The position numbers and the translations under genes are program-made. DNA of 64,000 nucleotides, from assembly GCF_026151205.1 (NCBI RefSeq), contig NC_087081.1, positions 1,663,886 to 1,727,885 of the forward strand, written 5' to 3'. Each line of letters begins with the position of its first letter. Positions within the stretch are counted from its first letter, which is position 1. Of the stretch, positions 30,824-39,668 are shown in pieces. The notes under the pieces were generated by a model, which was not told the origin of the DNA, did not search any database, and saw only the letters and a list, made by a program, of their open reading frames with translations. Source of the DNA: Bolinopsis microptera (lineage: Eukaryota; Ctenophora; Tentaculata; Lobata; Bolinopsidae).

Positions 30824-31077
30824 AAAACTCTCTACCCAACGCTCTTCGAGCTACGATCGTCCTGTGACGAAGTAAGGACAAATCTTGAGGTCCTCAGGTA
30901 ACATCGACCACCGATTGAAAATTCAGAGATTTTTTGACATAAAGGTCAAATGTAAAACTAAAATCATGATGTTGATTGATTGACGACGTCAATTTTTGAG
31001 CACAGCGCTAGCGCATGCGGAAAAGGACCGCGTAGCTAGTCAAGATGTTAATAAATATTTGGCTTGTGGCGCGATGT

Positions 31078-31410
31078 GTTGCTCTAACTATAGCCCTCTC
31101 GCTTGCAGTAGCGCGCGACCGCCGGAGGCGGAAATGACCTGGTTAGCTAGGTGAACGCGATGTGCCTTGTATAGTAAAATGAAATCCTACTAGCTGACGC
31201 CACTCGCAGCTGTGCTGCTCGCTGTAAGTGTACGTCAGCGATCGAAATTTATACGCGTATCACCCGTTAAGATGTGCCACCCGACGCGCCACACAATTTT
31301 TTTCGTTGCTCCATGCTCGTCGCACGTCGACTTCACATAGCCATGTGCCTACGCGTACTGCGTGACGCGCTTGTTGCTACTGCAAGCGAGAGGGCTCTGG
31401 TTAGAGCAAC
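31078..31410. mobile_element. Short TIR element
   Basis: Terminal inverted repeats of about 35-45 bp: 'gttgctctaac(tat/cag)agccc' with 'tctcgcttgcagtagc' at 31078-31112, and its complement at 31376-31410. The 260-base GC-rich interior encodes no recognisable protein. Probably a MITE. Confidence 0.65.
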
Positions 31411-31693
31411 ACGTCGACGAACAACGAAGCTCGTTGCGACGCGCAATGAGCTGTCAGGATTGGCCGGACATCGTCCTGGTCCAACAAATTTTGGCGAGCG
31501 ATTTTGTCCAAAAATTTAATGAGGGCGCCGACTTCCACTCTGGCTAGGTTTCTTTTTACCCAGCGCGCGTTCCTAATTCAAATTGGGATGATGTAAAATT
31601 GGCTCTTACTAAATCGCTCGCCCAAAAATTTCACGTGACTTTGGTTTTTTCGGTTTTGCAGCCGTACAAACAACAAAACGGTTGTACAAAACC

Positions 31694-31775
31694 TTAATCC
31701 CAATCCTAACCCTAACCATAACCCCGAAGCTATCCATAATCTTAACCACAACCCTAACCCTAACCCGAGCCCTAA
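31694..31775 (-). repeat. Degenerate telomere-like repeat (CCCTAA)
   Basis: Several CCCTAA and near-CCCTAA hexamers (caaccctaaccctaaccc) mixed with variants. TTAGGG is the telomere motif of most animals, so this is an interstitial relic, not a chromosome end, since ordinary sequence continues on both sides. Confidence 0.7.
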
Positions 31776-32310
31776 ATAATCGAATTCATGTTTTACTATA
31801 GCGCGCCTGTCACGTGACCAAAACGGTTTTTCCCATAACTCTCCAGGGAAGCATTTTAACCTTACGTCATGGGGTGTGATTCGGAATCAGCGTCCAAAAA
31901 TACACCGATCTAGATCACTTTCATGCCTAAAGGGCCTTTTCACAAGAATTTTCTTAAAATTTGGGCGAGCGATTTAGTAGGAGCGGGTAAAATTAAGTAA
32001 AAAGAATCCACTGACTTCCAATTCCATGCACTCTGGCCTGACCAGAGTGCTTTCATAAACCTCAATTACTAGCTTTGCGTTGTAGAATTATATACTTTAA
32101 TTTCGGATCGAGTGAAGTGAGTGATACACAATATTTTAATTAAATTCATGCTGATCACAATACAGTACAGGAAGATGGGTAACACGGCTTGCAGTCGCAG
32201 CTGCGGCTCCTCGCTGGCGGTAATATTTCAATGAACAAGAATTAAGAAAAAGAGAATTTAAGAAAAAGAGAATTTTATTTTCCACTGCAGAATAATCAAT
32301 ACATATAATA

Positions 32311-32583
32311 TACCTTGAAAGAAAGTTGAGGTTATACGATGCTCAAGTTGTATCTGTATTGATTTACAACTCAAATAGTTGGAGTCCTAAGAAAGCAACC
32401 ATGGAGAAAATGGACACACTCCATCGTAGACACCTCAGGTCCATTTTAAACATCAAATGGCCTAAAGGTATGATAAGTAACAAAGCATTGTATGAAAGGT
32501 GCAAAGTTGAAAAGTTATCCAAGCGTATTGAACACCAGCGGTGGAAAATGTTTGGACACATTCTCAGGAGTACGGAGAATGTT
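32311..32583 (+). pseudogene. LINE RT C-terminal stub
   Basis: About 85 residues of the post-RT region (LRLYDAQVVSVLIYNSNSW, LHRRHLRSILNIKWPKG, RWKMFGHILRS), matching the style of RTE-type LINE C-termini. It starts abruptly after 'atatac' and is cut at about 32585, where the Gypsy sequence begins in another frame. Both ends are truncated, so it is dead. Confidence 0.75.
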
Positions 32584-33581
32584 GTAATTTCTTTGAGGCA
32601 CATCTCCAACTCAAGGATAACTATAAACCTAGATGGGTTCCATCGAGAAGGATTCCGTTCAAGCAGCAGCCGGAAATGGATAGACAGATTAGAGGTCTGC
32701 TTAGATCTGGTGTGGTTGAGGAATGCCCTGACCACTCTAATTTTAATTCTCCCCTTTTCCTGGTGCCATCAGGAGATCGCTCTAGATTAGTTGCGGATCT
32801 GAGAATGGTAAATTTAGAGCTTCAGGATGATTTGATGGAGCTGCCTAACTTGAACCACATTTTAGACAAAGTGGGCGATAAGAATCTGTATTCGACAGTG
32901 GATTTGAGTAAATCTTTTCACCAGGTTCCGTATACCAAGGAATCCAGGCATGTCACGGCGTTCATGCACAATCAGAAACGGTATCAGTTTGCTAGAATGG
33001 TCATGGGCCTGAAATCTAGTTCAGCTACGTTTACTAGAATGGTCATGCGATTGATAAACGGTCTGGGTATATCAGATGCGTTAGCATTCTTCATAGATGA
33101 TTTACTGATATTCACGCGTGATGTAAAGTCTCACATTCAGATACTGTCAGTACTCTTTGCTCGTCTAAGGTTGGGTAATCTGAAACTAACACCTCGTAAG
33201 TGCAGATTTTTACGTGAGGAGGTTGAATATGTTGGTATTACTCTAACTAAGGAAGGAGTCAGGATGAACGACTCTCGCATAGAGCATATTAAGAAGTTAG
33301 AACCTCCCTGTAATAGAGCGGAATTGCAGTCAGTTTTGGGCATGTTAAACTATTCCAAGAAGTTCTGCAAGGGATACTCCGAGATAGCACGTCCCTTTTA
33401 TGCTTTACTTCGGAAAAATAAGGTGTTTGAGTGGACTGAAGATTGCCAGAGTGCATTTCAGAGGTTACGTGACATGTTGATATCAAGTCCTGTCCTAGCC
33501 TTTCCGGAGGTTAGCGACCCAGAAAATAGTTATGAGGTGACTCTAGATGGTTCTAAACATGCATTTGGTGGCACAATTTGA
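32541..33581 (+). CDS. Gypsy-type pol, part 1: reverse transcriptase and start of RNase H
   Basis: Gypsy similarity begins only at about 32600 (AHLQLKDNYKPRWVPSRRIPF); the first 20 codons of the frame are read from the LINE stub. RT blocks follow: 'NSPLFLVPS', 'DLRMVN', 'YSTVDLSKSFHQVP' (catalytic Asp), 'GLKSSSATF' and 'ALAFFIDDLLIF' (IDD, variant of YxDD). 'LGMLNYSKKFCKGYSEIA' of the connection domain precedes the RNase H start 'TLDGSKHAFGG'. Gag, protease and the 5' LTR are absent. The frame stops at 33579 inside RNase H, and the continuation lies in the -1 frame, so the element is broken there. Confidence 0.88.
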   Translation: MENVWTHSQEYGECCNFFEAHLQLKDNYKPRWVPSRRIPFKQQPEMDRQIRGLLRSGVVEECPDHSNFNSPLFLVPSGDRSRLVADLRMVNLELQDDLMELPNLNHILDKVGDKNLYSTVDLSKSFHQVPYTKESRHVTAFMHNQKRYQFARMVMGLKSSSATFTRMVMRLINGLGISDALAFFIDDLLIFTRDVKSHIQILSVLFARLRLGNLKLTPRKCRFLREEVEYVGITLTKEGVRMNDSRIEHIKKLEPPCNRAELQSVLGMLNYSKKFCKGYSEIARPFYALLRKNKVFEWTEDCQSAFQRLRDMLISSPVLAFPEVSDPENSYEVTLDGSKHAFGGTI

Positions 33582-36322
33582 CTCAGTGGATCAAAGGAAG
33601 GAGGAGGGTGATTGCATACTTTTCTCGTAAGGTTCCGGACCACAAGCGGATATGGCCGCAAACTCAGATTGAATTTGAGACTTTATATCAGACTCTGAAA
33701 CATTTCTCGGTTTACTTACGTGGCGTTAAAAACTTCACTGTTATCACAGATTGTCTGCCACTCTTAAATATTACGACAATATTTTCAAAGATGTCATCTT
33801 CTGTTATCAGGAAGCTTCAGGAGCTTGCTAACTATACTTTTACTATGAAGCATATCTCGGGGAAGAGTAACCAGATGTGTGATGGACTTAGTCGTTATAA
33901 GTATCAGGTTTATGGTAAATCTCGAGAAAATATTGCGAGCATTGGTCATAGTTCCACTTTCAGTCTTGATGCTGCGTTAGAGGGAGTAAACCGGGTGAGA
34001 CGTGAGCATTATAGATGTAAACACCCGATACTGTTTAAGAGGATGCAAGTACCGGTTAGCAGCGAGACTGTGGTTGATAATGATTGCAGTAATCTGATTG
34101 AGGAATCTTGCAATGAGGTGAGTGTTGAGGACAGTATGATTCCGGGGTTCTTGTTTGATGAAAATAGTGAAGACCCTAGTATTGTGAGCATTGTTCAGAT
34201 TACGCCTGAAGTTGATAGCCGTCATTGCAATTGTAATCTTACCCAGGCTGATCCTATTCCTACAGAGGAAGCATCAGTTATAGTGGAAGCAGTGGAAATT
34301 GTTTCAACGGTTACTAGTGATGTAAGCTCACTAGAGAGAGGGGTCAAATTTCTTAATCCTACCCATGAGCAGATTAAACAGGCTCAGAAGGATGATGATA
34401 TTTTAAACCAGGTTTACAGTTGGGTTACCAAGGGTGAGAAACCTGTTGCCATTCAGACTAGTAAACTGCCTCAGGAACTGTTGAGTTATTGGAAACAGTT
34501 TGATCTTATAAGTATCAAGGACGGGATACTTAGGAGACGTTGGACTGAAGTGAGGGATCCGGAGGGAAGTAGAGAGTTGATCATAGTCCCCGAATCCTTG
34601 CATGAATCTGTCCTGGACATAGTGCATAACCAGGAGACTGCACATGCTGCAGTAGAAAATTGTCTTGAGGTCTGTAAACGACATTTCTACTGGCCGAAAA
34701 TGGGTGAATGTTTCAAATTATGGATCGCAGCATGTTGCAAGTGTGCAGCAAGTAAGCCACCTCAGGCATACAATAAGGCACCTCTCAAACACATATTGTT
34801 CCACTCCTTTAACTCAGCAATTTGTTTCGATCATATAGTTCCTGAGAAGGTTGGTGCTACACCTAGAGGTTACAAGTATATTTTGACTATAACCGATTGT
34901 TGGTCAAATTATGTAGTAGCTATTCCTACTAAGACCCAGACAGCTAAGGAGAGCGTGTCATTGATTCGAAGGTTTTGGATTGATCGTTTTGGCCAGCCTA
35001 GATTCATGATGGCTGATAATCATCCGGGTTTTAGAGCCAAGTATTTCGAGACCATAGCTCAAGCACTAGATTGCAAGTACATTCATGGCCAACCGTACGT
35101 TTCTCGTAGTACTGGAAGAGTTGAGAGAGCAAACCGTCGGTTGAATACTGCCCTGAGAACCAGCTTACCACCGGGACGATACCAGGACTGGGATCTTTGG
35201 TTATCTAGAGTAGTCTTTGTACTTAACTCATTGCGGAATCGGCACACAGGTTATTCTAGCAACAGATTGGTGTTTGGTCGTGAGTTAAACACACCGTTAA
35301 GCCTGCTAGCTGAGAATCGTAAGGATTTCGAGTTAGAGCCTATGAAGGAGAATGAGTTTGATGTTGAAGCGTACGAGCTGTACAAGAATCTCAAGTTTAT
35401 CACCAGAAGGGTGAGGGTTCAAGCTGAGCGTGATTTTTGCTATGCACAGAGATATCACGATAAGCACGTTAAGGGACCATTCTTTGAGGAAGGTGAGGAA
35501 GCGTTTGTTTTGATAAATTGTCCAAAGCACAAGTTCGGTCCTCGTTGGGTTGGCCCGTATAAGATCTCTAAGAAGATAAACGATCACTTGTACTGTTTAG
35601 ATTTGCCTGATGGAGAGAAGAAGGTGTTCAACATTGGAAAGTTAAACTTAAAGAGATATGTCAGGAACAAGTTTTCTGAGAAGCTAGAGACTAGCTTTAC
35701 ATTGCCTAAAATTGTTAGCAGTGAAGCTGAGTTAGAGACGGCCTCATCAAGGCGAGATGTAGTCTATTCCGATAGTGATAGTGAAGAGAAGACAGATTTT
35801 CAACTGAGAAGAGAACCAGCTGTAGCAAGGAAAAGAGAGGTTCATCCGAAGAAGTTTCGTCGGGAGAGGGATGGTGCAGCTAGCATTTATAAACAACCTA
35901 GCTTAAGTTCCACTCCTAGGGTTGTAAATAGTCCTGCTCAGCTAGATCTGAATTCCACTAATCCTAGTTTTAGTACTGTAACACCTCTCACACATAGCAT
36001 TCCCTCAGGCGATAGTGTAGAAACAGTTGATAATTCTGCAGAATTCTTCCCTCCAGATAGGGAGAGATCGGCCGCTAGAAGATCATCGAGTCCGGTTGTT
36101 GGGGAAGGAACGATGGGTCCTAACAGTTCTATGTCATATGATACAGTGGGGCACGACATTGACACAACAGGATCGCTTTCTCCTGTGGATCTAAGAAGAC
36201 AGAGCCCTCCGAGGGAGGAGCGCAGATATAACACTAGGAGACCTGAGGAACGGAGACAACCTGATCGTCTAGGATACAACGTTAGACTAGTTACGGATCT
36301 TATAAAACTCTTCAACCAGTAG
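33578..36322 (+). CDS. Gypsy-type pol, part 2: RNase H remainder and integrase (914 aa)
   Basis: The frame opens at a TTG and has no ATG at its start. It starts with RNase H blocks (VIAYFSRKV, EFETLYQTLKHFSVYLRG, ITDCLPL, HISGKSNQMCDGLSR). After a long spacer it has the integrase HHCC zinc finger (VHNQETAHAA ... CCKC). The DD35E core shows 'FDHIVP' (Asp), 'MMADNHPGF' (Asp) and 'TGRVERANR' (Glu). A GPY/F-type end follows (FGPRWVGPYKIS). The last 200 residues are Ser/Arg-rich and disordered. The integrase would insert the cDNA. With no gag and a break in RNase H, this copy cannot move by itself. Confidence 0.88.
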   Translation: MTQWIKGRRRVIAYFSRKVPDHKRIWPQTQIEFETLYQTLKHFSVYLRGVKNFTVITDCLPLLNITTIFSKMSSSVIRKLQELANYTFTMKHISGKSNQMCDGLSRYKYQVYGKSRENIASIGHSSTFSLDAALEGVNRVRREHYRCKHPILFKRMQVPVSSETVVDNDCSNLIEESCNEVSVEDSMIPGFLFDENSEDPSIVSIVQITPEVDSRHCNCNLTQADPIPTEEASVIVEAVEIVSTVTSDVSSLERGVKFLNPTHEQIKQAQKDDDILNQVYSWVTKGEKPVAIQTSKLPQELLSYWKQFDLISIKDGILRRRWTEVRDPEGSRELIIVPESLHESVLDIVHNQETAHAAVENCLEVCKRHFYWPKMGECFKLWIAACCKCAASKPPQAYNKAPLKHILFHSFNSAICFDHIVPEKVGATPRGYKYILTITDCWSNYVVAIPTKTQTAKESVSLIRRFWIDRFGQPRFMMADNHPGFRAKYFETIAQALDCKYIHGQPYVSRSTGRVERANRRLNTALRTSLPPGRYQDWDLWLSRVVFVLNSLRNRHTGYSSNRLVFGRELNTPLSLLAENRKDFELEPMKENEFDVEAYELYKNLKFITRRVRVQAERDFCYAQRYHDKHVKGPFFEEGEEAFVLINCPKHKFGPRWVGPYKISKKINDHLYCLDLPDGEKKVFNIGKLNLKRYVRNKFSEKLETSFTLPKIVSSEAELETASSRRDVVYSDSDSEEKTDFQLRREPAVARKREVHPKKFRRERDGAASIYKQPSLSSTPRVVNSPAQLDLNSTNPSFSTVTPLTHSIPSGDSVETVDNSAEFFPPDRERSAARRSSSPVVGEGTMGPNSSMSYDTVGHDIDTTGSLSPVDLRRQSPPREERRYNTRRPEERRQPDRLGYNVRLVTDLIKLFNQ

Positions 36323-37019
36323 AAGACGAGGAGATGCCCGAATAGGGAAGTACACTTACTTTTGGAATCTAGTTTCAGAACAGTATAGTCTTACTCACTT
36401 AGCTAAACTTTCTACTTAGTACTTAGCAGTGGTATAGTACCTTACTTAGGTATAACACGTGTTATCTTTCAGAACATTACTGATAGGGATAATAGGATCA
36501 TTACTCTCAACACGACTCGCTCAGGGCTGCTTTAGTGGCGGAAACGTAGAAACTTTCGAATTTATTTTGACTTCTTTGTTTGCTTGTCAAGGACGTTTTA
36601 GAGATTCCGATACATCTCTATCTAATGATGAAGACTCAACACCAAAGACTCTACAACTTGGTGCAAAAAGGAAGTATTTGAAGGTTTTGGAAAGTTTTGA
36701 AAGATTTGTGGAAGTCAATTTCAGTTTTAACTTTAGAATTTTGAGGATTTAAATTTAATGCACAGGGTTAGGGCCGTGTATTTTTATTTTTGAGACTTGA
36801 CTTATTTTTAAGTTTTGGACTTTTGATGCGTGGGAGCATTGAAATTTAAATTTTGAAAAGGGCGATTATTTTATTGTTTTAAAATATTCGAAAAAATTTG
36901 TTGGGTAGAGATGTTGTAATATGGTATTTAGAGATATCTTTTAGGATATCTTAGTTTTAGTATAACGTTTACGGGACGTAGAATTTAGTATGTGTTTCCG
37001 GGTATTATATAATAACCAA
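36323..37019 (+). other. Region downstream of Gypsy pol; possible 3' LTR
   Basis: About 700 bases separate the pol stop from the poly(A) end of the next LINE. A purine-rich 'agaagacgaggagatg' follows the stop and could be a polypurine tract. Without a 5' LTR in the window no LTR can be confirmed. It holds one small frame (36459-36752) with a hydrophobic leader (MLSFRTLLIGIIGSLLS), probably fortuitous. Confidence 0.4.
36459..36752 (+). CDS. Small ORF with leader-like N-terminus (97 aa), doubtful
   Basis: The first about 23 residues look like a signal peptide ending LAQG; the rest is polar with no domain. It sits in the presumed 3' end of the Gypsy element. It might be part of an additional element ORF, but chance is more likely. 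Confidence 0.2.
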   Translation: MLSFRTLLIGIIGSLLSTRLAQGCFSGGNVETFEFILTSLFACQGRFRDSDTSLSNDEDSTPKTLQLGAKRKYLKVLESFERFVEVNFSFNFRILRI

Positions 37020-37038
37020 TTTTTTTTTTTTTTTTTTT
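37020..37038 (-). repeat. Poly(A) tail of the LINE (poly-T on plus)
   Basis: A 19-base T run marks the 3' end of the minus-strand LINE. Confidence 0.85.
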
Positions 37039-37562
37039 GTCGATGGGCGCTCACTCTACCTCCCCGGGTATGCGGGGAGGCTACGTCCGCCTTGTGGCTA
37101 ACGTCTCTTGGAGCTCTTTTGGTTGCGGAGGTGTACCGAAAGCTCGGCTGGGATGGGGACTCGCTGAGCCGGCACGAACCAAATAGACATAACATTGCTG
37201 TTATGACCCGGTGGAACGGCGATACCCCTAAGAGTATCTGCCATATGTTCCGTCATCGGGGGACTTTCTGAGTCCATAGAAAGTCAACTGTTGAAACAGC
37301 CTCCCGGAAAATTGGGTTTGTTAATGCGAGAAACTTCCACTTCCACTGTTATCTGGCTAACAGCTCCGCTAGGTGTTTCTCGATATTTACTGTGCTTTGT
37401 TTGTTGTTTTGCTGCGCGCGTCCTTTGCGCTCACGCATTTGGAGTGGTTGCGCGCTTTTTGAGGTCCTTTGTATATGGTTAATGCGCTTGAACTAGCAGT
37501 TACTTATGCATAGTGTTTTGGAAGTTATTGACGTGGTATCATAGCCGAGAATTTTTGGTTTT

Positions 37563-39668
37563 TTAGTTTTGATAACATTTATTTTCTTCTTCCATTCTCC
37601 CTGTTCGGTTAATGAATTTGCAAATAGTTTTCGTGTTGAAATTTAGTATTATTTGGTTTAAGGGAATATGTGTTGATTGGAAGATTTCTTGCCTGATGTG
37701 GGAGTAAGCGGGACAATCCGCCATGAAGTGTTCCGTGGTCTCTCTTGTTCCTGGGCAGTGTTTACAGAATGGAATTACGTTCCTGTCCATCTTATTTTCA
37801 TGGTGTGCTAGATGGTTTTGTCCTGAAATAATACCTGTTATGTTTTTTAGGTCTGCTTTGATGTGGTGGGCAATTTTTGGTGGTTTATCTTTAAGGTAGC
37901 TTTTGAGTAAGATTTTGTTACTTATTTTTATTTTACTTTCCTGAATCGATTTTGATCTTTTGTTCAGCATTTGTGTTCCTAGTTTGTGTCTTATTATCGA
38001 GTCTGGTAAGTATAGGAATGGTTCTGGTCCTATTGGTTTACTTTCCGCACCTCTTTTAGCCAATGTATCAGCTGTTTCATTGCCTATAATTCCTATGTGG
38101 GCTCTTACTTTGTATAAAGTGACTTCTTTGTATTTTAGTTGAAGGTCTTTTATGTTGTTTATTGTTTCAATTGTTAATTTTGAGTTTGAATCAAGTTTAT
38201 TTAGTCTTTGGATCGAGTTCAGGGAATCTGTGAAGATCTTTACTGAGTTGGCTTGACTGGTATCATTTTTCAGGAAGGCTGCAGCTTCACAGATGGCGTA
38301 CATTTCAGCTTGGTTGATGGTCGCCATTGTGCCTAATGAGCAGTGTTTATGCAATAGATCAGTTTGTTCTTTGCGAATGTAGATGCCCGCTCCTGCTTGT
38401 TTTCCTTCTTTAGTGTCTATGACTGATCCATCTGTGAATATTTGAATCGTGTTCTCTTCTGGCTCGCATAGTTTTGGGTCGTTGATTTCCTCTTCTGATA
38501 TGGTGAAACTTCTTACGATGTTTTGTGGTTGAGTCTGTTCATTTAGAGGACTGTCCAGATAATATTTCAGAGGTTGAATTTCTTTGTCAAGTTGTCTGGC
38601 ATGTGAGATATAGGATTTCTTACATCCCAGGTTGGTGTCCGGGTACCAGCATTTGTTCGTGTATAATCTTAATGCTGTTTTTGTTGCGATGTTATGTAAT
38701 TTAATTTCAATAGGCATAATGCCTGCTAGGCTGTCCAGTGTAATTTTCGGAGTGGTGGAGAAACCTCCCGTTATTTGAAGTGTTGCAAATTTTTGTACTT
38801 TTTCTAGCATGTGCAGCAGTTGATTTACATTCTTCATTCGGTGGATCCAGAGGAAGCAAGCGTATCCTAGTGTGGGGAGGATAACTTGGTTATAGATCCA
38901 TCTCATTCTAGGGGGGGATACTCCCCATGTTTTACCGATGTAAGATTTGCAGGCCATTAGAAGTTTCATTGCTGCATTGGTTTTTTGTTTTATGTGAACA
39001 TTCCATCTGAGGTGTTTGTCCAGTGTGACTCCCAGGTATTTTACCTCTTTTTCCACTTTGAAAGTAGAGTTTCCCAGGGTTATTGGTTCAAATTTGTATT
39101 TTTTGTTGATTGGTGAGAATATAATTGTGGTAGTTTTCAGAATGCTGAGTTTTACACCGTTTTCGTTACACCATCTGTTGATTGTTTTTAGATAATGTTT
39201 AGCTATATCTCTCATGGTGAGAGATATGTCAATACCTTTTATTATTATCGCTAGGTCATCTGCAAATGCTTGCAGGAAGTCTGGGTTTAGATCGTCCCTT
39301 TCGAGAAGTGTGTTCAGGGTTAGGTTCCAGAGGAGGGGTGATAGGATGGCTCCTTGAGGACAACCTCTGAAGATGTTTCTTTTGATTGTTCTGCCTTGTA
39401 GTTCTAGAGTGATTTCTCGGTTTGAGAGCATGTAGTAAATCCAGTTTATAATTGTTTTGGGGATTTCTATTTTTAGCATCGCATTTCGGATTGAGTTGAA
39501 TTTTAATTTGTCGAATGCGGATTCTATATCCAGGAATATTCCGAGTGCGTATTGTCCGTTTGCTATCGCATCTTCAATCCGTCTAGTCAGTTTGTGAAGG
39601 GCAGCTTCGGTCCCCTTTCTTTTCCTGAATCCATATTGATTTTTTGTCAGTCTTTTGTCGATTTTCAC
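37563..39668 (-). CDS. LINE ORF2 C-terminal half: RT, RNase H, zinc knuckle (701 aa)
   Basis: The RT blocks are 'NQYGFRKRKGTEAALHKL', 'GIFLDIESAFDKL' (catalytic Asp), 'GCPQGAILSPLLWNL' and 'LQAFADDLAIII' (catalytic pair). The RNase H domain at about 430-550 is complete by motif: 'IFTDGSVID' (Asp), 'NQAEMYAICEA' (Glu), 'KIFTDSLNS' (Asp) and 'GNETADTLAK' (Asp). A C-terminal CCHC knuckle follows (CKHCPG ... EHFMADC). RT followed by RNase H with no LTRs is the layout of I-group LINEs. The frame begins at an internal Met because a single-base shift separates it from the upstream half. Confidence 0.9.
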   Translation of the reverse strand: MKIDKRLTKNQYGFRKRKGTEAALHKLTRRIEDAIANGQYALGIFLDIESAFDKLKFNSIRNAMLKIEIPKTIINWIYYMLSNREITLELQGRTIKRNIFRGCPQGAILSPLLWNLTLNTLLERDDLNPDFLQAFADDLAIIIKGIDISLTMRDIAKHYLKTINRWCNENGVKLSILKTTTIIFSPINKKYKFEPITLGNSTFKVEKEVKYLGVTLDKHLRWNVHIKQKTNAAMKLLMACKSYIGKTWGVSPPRMRWIYNQVILPTLGYACFLWIHRMKNVNQLLHMLEKVQKFATLQITGGFSTTPKITLDSLAGIMPIEIKLHNIATKTALRLYTNKCWYPDTNLGCKKSYISHARQLDKEIQPLKYYLDSPLNEQTQPQNIVRSFTISEEEINDPKLCEPEENTIQIFTDGSVIDTKEGKQAGAGIYIRKEQTDLLHKHCSLGTMATINQAEMYAICEAAAFLKNDTSQANSVKIFTDSLNSIQRLNKLDSNSKLTIETINNIKDLQLKYKEVTLYKVRAHIGIIGNETADTLAKRGAESKPIGPEPFLYLPDSIIRHKLGTQMLNKRSKSIQESKIKISNKILLKSYLKDKPPKIAHHIKADLKNITGIISGQNHLAHHENKMDRNVIPFCKHCPGTRETTEHFMADCPAYSHIRQEIFQSTHIPLNQIILNFNTKTICKFINRTGRMEEENKCYQN

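Larger units (their letters stand above)
30824..32310. other. Repeat-rich GC-variable region without a supported gene
   Basis: Contains the inverted repeat at 31078-31410, telomere-like hexamers at 31694-31775 and several 'gcgagcgatttt' type words (31498, 31612 inverted, 31967). Two overlapping open frames (31274-31547) lie inside the inverted-repeat element and show no domain. Confidence 0.5.

Noticed and set aside
31274-31547. Two overlapping basic ORFs
   Set aside because: They lie in a short TIR element with GC-rich palindromes and have no domain or splice support.
33570-33590. Programmed -1 frameshift in Gypsy pol
   Set aside because: The frame change is inside the RNase H domain, not at a gag-pol or domain border, and no clear slippery heptamer with structure is seen; a mutation or sequencing error is simpler.
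39583-39668. Natural overlap of two separate LINE ORFs
   Set aside because: The overlap splits one RT domain and coincides with an A-run; the extra tail of the upstream frame lacks RT homology.
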